DNA from: Erythrophleum ivorense
Taxonomy: Eukaryota; Streptophyta; Magnoliopsida; Fabales; Fabaceae
Reading direction: 5' to 3'
NCBI GenBank assembly: GCA_026724425.1
Contig: JAIUCV010000007.1
Coordinates: 18,886,286 to 18,950,285 of the forward strand
Length of the DNA: 64,000 bases
Part shown: positions 62,101-64,000 of the stretch, one piece after another
Position numbering within the stretch: the stretch's first letter is position 1
Layout: every line of letters begins with the position of its first letter
Program-made: the position numbers and the translations under genes
Notes under the pieces: model-generated
What the model was told of the DNA's origin: nothing
What the model saw: only the letters and a program-made list of their open reading frames with translations
The model's database searches: none

Positions 62101-63576
62101 ATTGAGTCAAAATGCCAATATCAAATTCTGGAAATACAGATAAGTAAAGCCCAACATAACTAAATTAAATCCTTCTTCATCAAATTCTATAGAAAAAAAA
62201 AGGGCAAGAAAGTAGCATAAGAAGACTATAAGCATAGAGAGGAAATAAGACATACAAGTAGACCAGTCAAACCTTAGAGGAAATTTACATGCGTTAGAAG
62301 TACAAAGGCAATATATTACACTAATTTTGTATTTTGGGGGTACAAGAAGAAATTTTAATTAGAGAGAGAAGTACAACTTGTTGGAGTATAAGGTATCATC
62401 AAACCAGAAATGAAAAGAACAAGCTCAGAACAGAACCAAGTAACAAAGGCACTATAAAACTTAGGTGAAGTAAAGTAGAGCTGTCCATGTATACAACACT
62501 ATCCCACAACATATGTAAGGGTAAGCATGCCCTTGAAGACGTGGACATTCCTCACCAACCATACAAACCAGACACTAGTAACAAAAAATTATCAGATAAT
62601 AATTCAGAAGCAATTTCTGCAGGACAACCAAAACGAATGAGAAGATGCACACCTTATGTTTTGTCCTTTCAAACCAAACACCTAGTTGTTAAAATGCAAT
62701 TCAAATAATGAATCTGCAGGGTTATTATCCAGCGCCCACTGCTAGTAAATTGAAGAATAAAATAGATACTCAAAAAGAAACTTAATTCATATTTCAACGC
62801 TCCACCATAATATCTAATTATTTAAGTTTTAAAATATTTCTTCATATGCTGAGCCTCTAATATAGATTTCTTTGCATACAAATTTAGTTTGATTTAATTA
62901 AAGATTTACTCAACTCTTAATTTTCCAGCCTTTATCTCTTTAGTAATGCACTAATTCTTCTTCATTTTTTTTTTCTAGCACATTACTACTCATGCTACCT
63001 TCTTTGTTCAGCTTTTTACTTACAAACAAGGAGCTCAGAAAGTTCATTTTATAATATGATAGTAAAGCCGGATGATCAAGAACATAGAAGAGAAATTTAC
63101 CTTTCAGTCTCTTAAGCTCAGCTTTATTTTTGGCATCAACATCTCGATGACTTTGGAACTCACTAGCCAAAGATTTGTGCTTTAAATGAAGTTCACTGAA
63201 TGCCGATCTCAAGATTTTAACTTCTGACTTTAGATCAATGGAGGACTTCTGCCCACACAAACCTATAAACAGGAAGTCTAAGAAAGCTAAGAGGCAACTA
63301 ATGAATAAGACTAAACATAGATAATCATATACAGCACTCCTATCTTACCATCTCCTGGAAGTTTTGTTAATACTGCAGCATGCAATCCATCTTTCAGACA
63401 CCAAAGGTTATTAATAGCTGTCACTATATTTTGCAGTATGCTCTTAGCTTTTTCAATAGTAACTTGTCTCTGCTCTTCCATCTGGTTAGCCCAACTATAT
63501 GTGGAGGAACTTTCAGTTGCACCAGTTTGCTCAAGCCGACTAAGAAGATCATCCTCAACAGTGCATGGACTTCCAA
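35467..63576 (-). CDS. HUB1: HUB1-like E3 ubiquitin ligase (BRE1-like 1), 5' end outside window
   Basis: Orthologue of plant HISTONE MONOUBIQUITINATION 1, the nuclear RING E3 that, with HUB2 and a RAD6-type E2, mono-ubiquitinates histone H2B. Sixteen exons were joined by eye: 63349-63576, 63101-63262, 61707-61900, 61550-61633, 61297-61416, 61004-61190, 60710-60870, 60552-60623, 47213-47289, 46733-46927, 43077-43149, 42859-42945, 39223-39360, 38950-39152, 38706-38871 and 35467-35598. All junctions are GT-AG and all phases agree, giving 758 residues. Most of the protein is coiled coil rich in E, K, L and Q; family blocks include TGATESSS, FQSHRDVDAKNKAELKRLK, SSFPEEMGSMQSQL, HSLRADVQSLS and EYRAWARVQSLKSSLDE. 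The C-terminal RING is complete (C706, C709, C721, H723, C726, C729, C741, C744) and ends FGPNDVKPIYL, as in HUB1 rather than HUB2. About 120 N-terminal residues lie past 64000. Confidence 0.95.
36163..36187. repeat. C15 A10 homopolymer junction
   Basis: A run of 15 C followed by 10 A in a HUB1 intron. The same arrangement occurs at 48036-48058 and 63703-63725. Confidence 0.95.
36336..37520. repeat. Diverged direct-repeat pair in last HUB1 intron (LTR-like)
   Basis: Two segments, about 36336-36560 and 37263-37520, share TGT(T/C)GAGAAACCTATCAA, TTAAAGGATAA, TAGGAGT, TTCATCCAGTTTAG-like sequence and GAGG(G)GGCTGCCAG(T/C)GTGTC in order. They start with TG and the second ends with CA, so they could be LTRs of a small non-autonomous element. 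ATGGTATCAAAAGCCC at about 36740 looks like a primer binding site but is not adjacent to the first repeat, so the structure is unresolved. Confidence 0.4.
38706..38871 (-). CDS. HUB1: HUB1 exon with first RING cysteines
   Basis: Acceptor TTTTCATCAG, donor GTAAAC. Encodes FARKRLDEELEVARRKVSYL to EYREIVKCSVCQDRTKE. It contributes the CSVC pair (C706, C709) of the RING. Confidence 0.95.
38950..39152 (-). CDS. HUB1: HUB1 exon
   Basis: Acceptor GATATGCAG, donor GTATTT. Encodes LRFCSDQCQRLEEDKVQSSV to ELQVDLERE plus two bases. Confidence 0.95.
39223..39360 (-). CDS. HUB1: HUB1 exon
   Basis: Acceptor TTTGATGCAG, donor GTAGCC; 46 whole codons, LVLEGVRARQKQDSLLMEKR to MKAARIEDQ. Confidence 0.95.
40761..41060. 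repeat. Internal partial duplications at the LINE 5' end
   Basis: Three copies of AGCATATGGATTTCGTTTA (about 40838, 40876, 41034) and two of GACATAGTCCTA(A/G)TTGGAG (40764, 40961). The segment order repeats backwards steps along the element, as if the reverse transcriptase switched template during insertion. Confidence 0.75.
40761..41764 (+). mobile_element. 5'-truncated RTE-type LINE in a HUB1 intron
   Basis: Encodes, with stops and shifts, the second half of an RTE-clade reverse transcriptase: FANDIVLVGESREEMNEKLE, AYGFRLIRNKTKYMKC, QFKYLGSIIQ, HKIQAGWMKWRN, and WFRHA-type sequence to GVD-like ...YVADPT. It ends GCCGACCCCACTTAGTGGG, then a short spacer and (TTG)n, the standard 3' end of plant RTE elements. 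It is flanked by 16-bp direct repeats (40745-40760 and 41765-41780, one mismatch) that mark target-primed insertion. It is truncated inside the RT, and the catalytic FADD reads FAND in the full copy of that motif. Confidence 0.9.
41906..41935. repeat. (AT)n microsatellite
   Basis: Uninterrupted AT dinucleotides in a HUB1 intron. Confidence 0.95.
42189..42714 (+). mobile_element. TRIM (terminal-repeat retrotransposon in miniature)
   Basis: Complete 526-bp element with no coding capacity. LTR 1 is 42189-42353 (TGTTAGAATAG ... CTTTACA), LTR 2 is 42547-42714 (TGTTAAGAATAG ... CTTTACA). TGGTATCAAAGCTTGG follows LTR 1 directly as a primer binding site for initiator tRNA-Met, and the purine stretch GAGGAAGGG precedes LTR 2. 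The internal region is only 193 bp. Flanks TAAAG and ACAAG do not form a clean duplication. It must be mobilised by another element's proteins. Confidence 0.85.
42354..42369 (+). promoter_or_regulatory. Primer binding site of the TRIM
   Basis: TGGTATCAAAGCTTGG immediately after the CA end of LTR 1; complementary to the 3' end of initiator tRNA-Met with small differences. Confidence 0.8.
42859..42945 (-). CDS. HUB1: HUB1 exon
   Basis: Acceptor TTTCTGCAG, donor GTAACT; 29 whole codons, TIGQAYDDMQTQNQHLLQQI and on to TERDDYNIK. Confidence 0.95.
43077..43149 (-). CDS. HUB1: HUB1 exon
   Basis: Acceptor CTATTTCAG, donor GTTAGA. Encodes EKSKNSDVLKSKNEENEAYL and on to SEIE. Confidence 0.9.
43331..45124. 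mobile_element. Non-autonomous Mutator-like element with long TIRs
   Basis: Left terminus GGCAAAAACCTCATTTTC and right terminus (minus strand) GGCAACTCCCCATTTTTT continue into about 120 bp of inverted similarity sharing CCCTTAAGTTTGA, TTTCAA(T/A)TTAGTCC and TAAGATAA(G/A)CTTTCAATCCT. The flanking 9-mers ATTAATTTT (43322-43330) and AGTAATTTT (45125-45133) match at 8 of 9, the Mutator target-site length. The 1.5-kb interior has no transposase. Two short frames at 43528-43716 and 44602-44853 have no recognised product. It sits in a HUB1 intron, 180 bp from an exon. Confidence 0.8.
44830..44872. repeat. Compound (TG)n(AG)n microsatellite
   Basis: Inside the Mutator-like element. Confidence 0.95.
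45394..45660. repeat. Tandem duplication in a HUB1 intron
   Basis: Two head-to-tail units (45394-45545 and 45546-45660) both begin TCAAC(A/C)ACCTTTATTG and end GGA(T/A)CTCC.ATTCAAGAACTTT followed by TCAAAGC. The first carries an additional T-rich insert. Confidence 0.8.
46733..46927 (-). CDS. HUB1: HUB1 exon
   Basis: Acceptor TGTCTGCAG, donor GTCAAC. Encodes DVVEARDSEYRAWARVQSLK to LRQKLDASR, a long conserved coiled-coil block. Confidence 0.95.
47115..47165. repeat. (AAT)n microsatellite beside a HUB1 exon
   Basis: About 17 AAT units, 48 bp downstream (gene sense) of the donor of exon 47213-47289. Confidence 0.95.
47213..47289 (-). CDS. HUB1: HUB1 exon downstream of the 13.3-kb intron
   Basis: Acceptor TTTGGTGCAG, donor GTTGGG. 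Encodes VHDLRESELELKLILEMYRR and on to ESIDS plus two bases. Confidence 0.92.
48036..48058. repeat. C14 A9 homopolymer junction
   Basis: Same layout as the runs at 36163 and 63703. Confidence 0.95.
49156..49801. mobile_element. Candidate hAT-like MITE in the large HUB1 intron
   Basis: The left edge TAGTCAAAGGTGCTCACCTTAG (from about 49161) and the right edge read on the minus strand (TAGTGAAACGCAAAATGTGCCCTTAAGG) are similar in order, and the GC-rich AGGCACCT-type left interior contrasts with the AT-rich rest. The type of sequence (GTCAAAGG.GC.CACCTTAGCGCC) is a common plant repeat. No clear 8-bp duplication, so class is tentative. Confidence 0.35.
50068..50487 (+). mobile_element. 5' LTR of the chromovirus gypsy element
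   Basis: Matches 59957-60383 throughout with scattered substitutions and an 8-9 bp indel in the AAATAAAAAGA region. Confidence 0.95.
50491..50503 (+). promoter_or_regulatory. Primer binding site of the gypsy element
   Basis: TGGTATCAGAG three bases after the CA end of the 5' LTR, complementary to initiator tRNA-Met. Confidence 0.85.
50518..51652 (+). pseudogene. gag of the chromovirus element
   Basis: ATG at 50518 opens MVGTRLETRLESVEKVVREL. After interruptions the capsid part resumes at about 50800 (DLIGWLFRMEHYF, VVGLEGRALNWFQW, then VEEFRERLELLSAPLDDIPN at 51062) and the zinc knuckle lies at 51543-51590 as CFKCDEKFSPNHKC, a chromovirus-style CX2C..HX2C. Stops at 50971-ish and 51287 and frame changes destroy it. 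Confidence 0.85.
51653..54420 (+). pseudogene. pol of the chromovirus element: PR, RT, RNase H, integrase (5' part)
   Basis: Protease active site LIDSGATHNFIS at about 51793. RT spans about 52290-53150 with DYRALNKITVPDKYPIP, the palm motif SKLHLKFGYHQ and FFDDIL (52782-52796). In the first palm motif the catalytic Asp of SKLDL is His (CAT at 52593). RNase H has YTDQKALKFLL and ENRAADALS. The integrase zinc region is at about 53777-53910 (H.SPLRGHSG to CQRN), core VDRYTKYSYF at 54042, ending near 54420 where the copia element is inserted. Frameshifts at about 52130, 52915, 53200 and 54170. Confidence 0.9.
54424..54691 (+). mobile_element. 5' LTR of the copia element
   Basis: Begins TGTGGAATTC, ends CTTCA, directly followed by the primer binding site. 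Confidence 0.95.
54692..54705 (+). promoter_or_regulatory. Primer binding site of the copia element
   Basis: TGGTATCAGAGCTC, adjacent to the 5' LTR, initiator tRNA-Met type. Confidence 0.9.
54784..55709 (+). pseudogene. gag of the copia element
   Basis: ATG at 54784 starts MSSEISQNSSKPTGLESSNQ. The capsid-like block follows with GHKLDGQNYLQLARSVMMF, then after frameshifts HDLKQGEFSVQQYYSTLTCM (UBN2-type gag). The zinc knuckle is intact as CDHCRCLGHTQETC (CX2CX4HX4C) at about 55537. Frame changes near 55030 and 55420. Confidence 0.85.
55710..59030 (+). pseudogene. pol of the copia element: PR, IN, RT, RNase H
   Basis: Order typical of copia: protease WIIDSGTSDHLTG (about 55830), GAG-pre-integrase LWHQRLGHINFLYL and C..C at 56340 (CEVCHLAKH), integrase start with SDIWGP, degraded core, RT from 57568 with NETWELTQKPQG, KARLVTKSLTQTYGVDF, LDVKNAFLNGDLEEEVY and YMDD near 58110, then RT connection from 58168 and RNase H with WKSKKQSVVARNSAEAEF. 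Stops and shifts at 55709, 56000-56140, 56480-57040, 57988, 58085 and 58825 make it non-functional. YMDD itself is intact. Confidence 0.9.
59069..59337 (+). mobile_element. 3' LTR of the copia element
   Basis: Preceded by the polypurine tract GAGGGGGAG and followed by the second flank GTATT. Confidence 0.95.
59338..60113 (+). pseudogene. Gypsy integrase C terminus and chromodomain
   Basis: Resumes after the copia element with KWQDDFSMMEEVNEQ, is cut by the 48-bp LINE scrap, continues as ERNLILEQVN, then VYTWLRP, and from 59688 as FHISQLKKSLHP. A chromodomain-like block follows at about 59800-59940 (QQQILVKWVGLPECESTRED, FPSFHLEDKV). The usual W of the chromodomain ATWED is R here (STRED). 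The frame runs into the 3' LTR. Such chromodomains target insertion to modified chromatin. Confidence 0.85.
59389..59436 (+). mobile_element. 48-bp RTE LINE 3' scrap with 20-bp target duplication
   Basis: CCGACCCCACTTAGTGGG, a short linker and (TTG)n: the last 48 bases of the same RTE type as the LINE at 40761-41764. It is bracketed by identical 20-bp copies at 59369-59388 and 59437-59456 (GGAGGAAGTTAATGAACAG plus a leading T). An extreme 5' truncation, inserted in the gypsy ORF after the integrase core. Confidence 0.95.
59957..60383 (+). mobile_element. 3' LTR of the chromovirus gypsy element
   Basis: Begins TGATGGGCCCACTGC, ends TTTCCATCA, followed by the duplication CAGAC. Confidence 0.95.
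60552..60623 (-). CDS. HUB1: HUB1 exon upstream of the 13.3-kb intron
   Basis: Acceptor TTAACAG, donor GTATGT; 24 whole codons, VKEFDALSIISADQLAEIQ and on to KLLAV. The intron that follows holds the nested retrotransposons. Confidence 0.92.
60710..60870 (-). CDS. HUB1: HUB1 exon
   Basis: Acceptor TTCTTTTAG, donor GTGGTA. Encodes RKQIIADFRSLVSSFPEEMG to LSSILERK, one of the best conserved HUB1 blocks. Confidence 0.95.
61004..61190 (-). CDS. HUB1: HUB1 exon
   Basis: Acceptor AATTTGTAG, donor GTTAGG. Encodes VEKDNLAWREREWYIKSDLV to KLQEAAREP plus one base. Confidence 0.92.
61297..61416 (-). CDS. HUB1: HUB1 exon
   Basis: Acceptor TTTTATCAG, donor GTTGTA; 40 whole codons, NTVKNLKCITSSRAFQLARD to EYQTLFEKLQ. 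Confidence 0.92.
61550..61633 (-). CDS. HUB1: HUB1 exon
   Basis: Acceptor TTTATAG, donor GTTAGT; 28 whole codons, DQGSSRLVELKNLHEER onward. Confidence 0.92.
61707..61900 (-). CDS. HUB1: HUB1 exon
   Basis: Acceptor TTTTTTTAG, donor GTATTA. Encodes GELESTVAELEESNHKLA through MESSLKEIL, including the conserved LKAERDAAKGAVFPILNVG block. Confidence 0.95.
63101..63262 (-). CDS. HUB1: HUB1 exon
   Basis: Acceptor TTTATAG, donor GTAAAT. Encodes LCGQKSSIDLKSEVKILR through ELKRLK, the SHRD-containing coiled-coil block. Confidence 0.92.
63349..63576 (-). CDS. HUB1: HUB1 exon (first one visible)
   Basis: Acceptor ...CCTTTTGCCAG, donor GTAAGA. Begins with two bases of a split codon and encodes GSPCTVEDDLLSRLEQTGAT through VLTKLPGDG. 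The acceptor is preceded by a good pyrimidine tract, which is why I start here and not at the upstream in-frame sequence. Confidence 0.9.
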
Positions 63577-63702
63577 CTGGCAAAAGGATCAAAATATCCT
63601 CATTAGCAATCGCACTTCCCAACATCCCGACATTGCAGTAGCATAATTTTCCTTGTAATATCAAATATCCAGATTTTATATATGTACTTTGTTATCCCCA
63701 CT

Positions 63703-63725
63703 CCCCCCCCCCCCCCCAAAAAAAA
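63703..63725. repeat. C15 A8 homopolymer junction
   Basis: Same layout as at 36163 and 48036; lies in the HUB1 intron upstream of the first visible exon. Confidence 0.95.
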
Positions 63726-64000
63726 GAGTAACCAGAAATAACATATTGAAAGAAACTCAGACTTCAAGTGGCATGTTGAAGAAAATAGACACTTTACTGC
63801 ATGGTGTAAAGACAAGTCAATTAAAAAGCAGAAGGAGGAACAAACAGCATAATAGGTTGCCCCCAAAAAAATAAATAAATAAACCATAATCCAGACAGAT
63901 AGAGAAAAGATGTCACTTATGAAGCATACTTAAAGTAAAGAACAATAAATCAAAGACTTTCTGCTACATTGTACATATACAACTTCCTTTAAAACTAGAG

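Noticed and set aside
35467..63576. Assignment of the gene to HUB2
   Set aside because: The C terminus FGPNDVKPIYL and the internal blocks (RLEQTGATESSS, FPILNVG) fit HUB1 better than HUB2.
1..64000. tRNA, rRNA, CRISPR or organellar insertions
   Set aside because: None seen on reading either strand; the arrays present have variable spacing and belong to retroelements.

Overview
This window is nuclear DNA of a flowering plant, most probably a eudicot. It is AT-rich, the one real gene is split into many small GT-AG exons, and nearly everything else is plant transposon sequence in various states of decay (Athila-type and chromodomain Ty3/gypsy, Ty1/copia, RTE-type LINE, TRIM, Mutator-like, CACTA). 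I cannot name the species.

Layout, left to right. 0.3-3.2 kb: remnants of a CACTA (En/Spm) transposon on the + strand. 3.4-13.8 kb: a 5'-truncated Athila-type gypsy element (pol, a second long ORF, 3' LTR) that carries a probable 2.9-kb solo LTR of another family (9.1-12.0 kb). 13.8-35 kb: no gene recognised. This AT-rich stretch holds a second, oppositely oriented solo LTR (26.7-29.7 kb), arrays of short inverted motifs that may be the ends of a large non-autonomous CACTA element, two foldback hairpins sharing arm sequence (29.8-30.6 kb) and several microsatellites.

35.5-63.6 kb: one gene on the minus strand, the orthologue of the histone H2B mono-ubiquitin ligase HUB1 (BRE1-like 1). I could place sixteen coding exons; all join in frame through GT-AG introns and give 758 residues ending in an intact C3HC4 RING finger. 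The N-terminal part (about 120 residues by comparison with the usual ~880) lies beyond position 64000. The gene looks functional although its introns are full of transposons: a direct-repeat pair in the last intron; a truncated RTE LINE and a TRIM in the intron at 39.4-42.9 kb; a Mutator-like element with a 9-bp duplication in the intron at 43.1-46.7 kb; and, in a 13.3-kb intron (47.3-60.6 kb), a chromovirus gypsy element with a copia element nested in its integrase and a 48-bp LINE scrap nested beside it.

No tRNA, rRNA or CRISPR array and no second cellular protein-coding gene was found. All retroelement ORFs seen are broken by stops or frameshifts.
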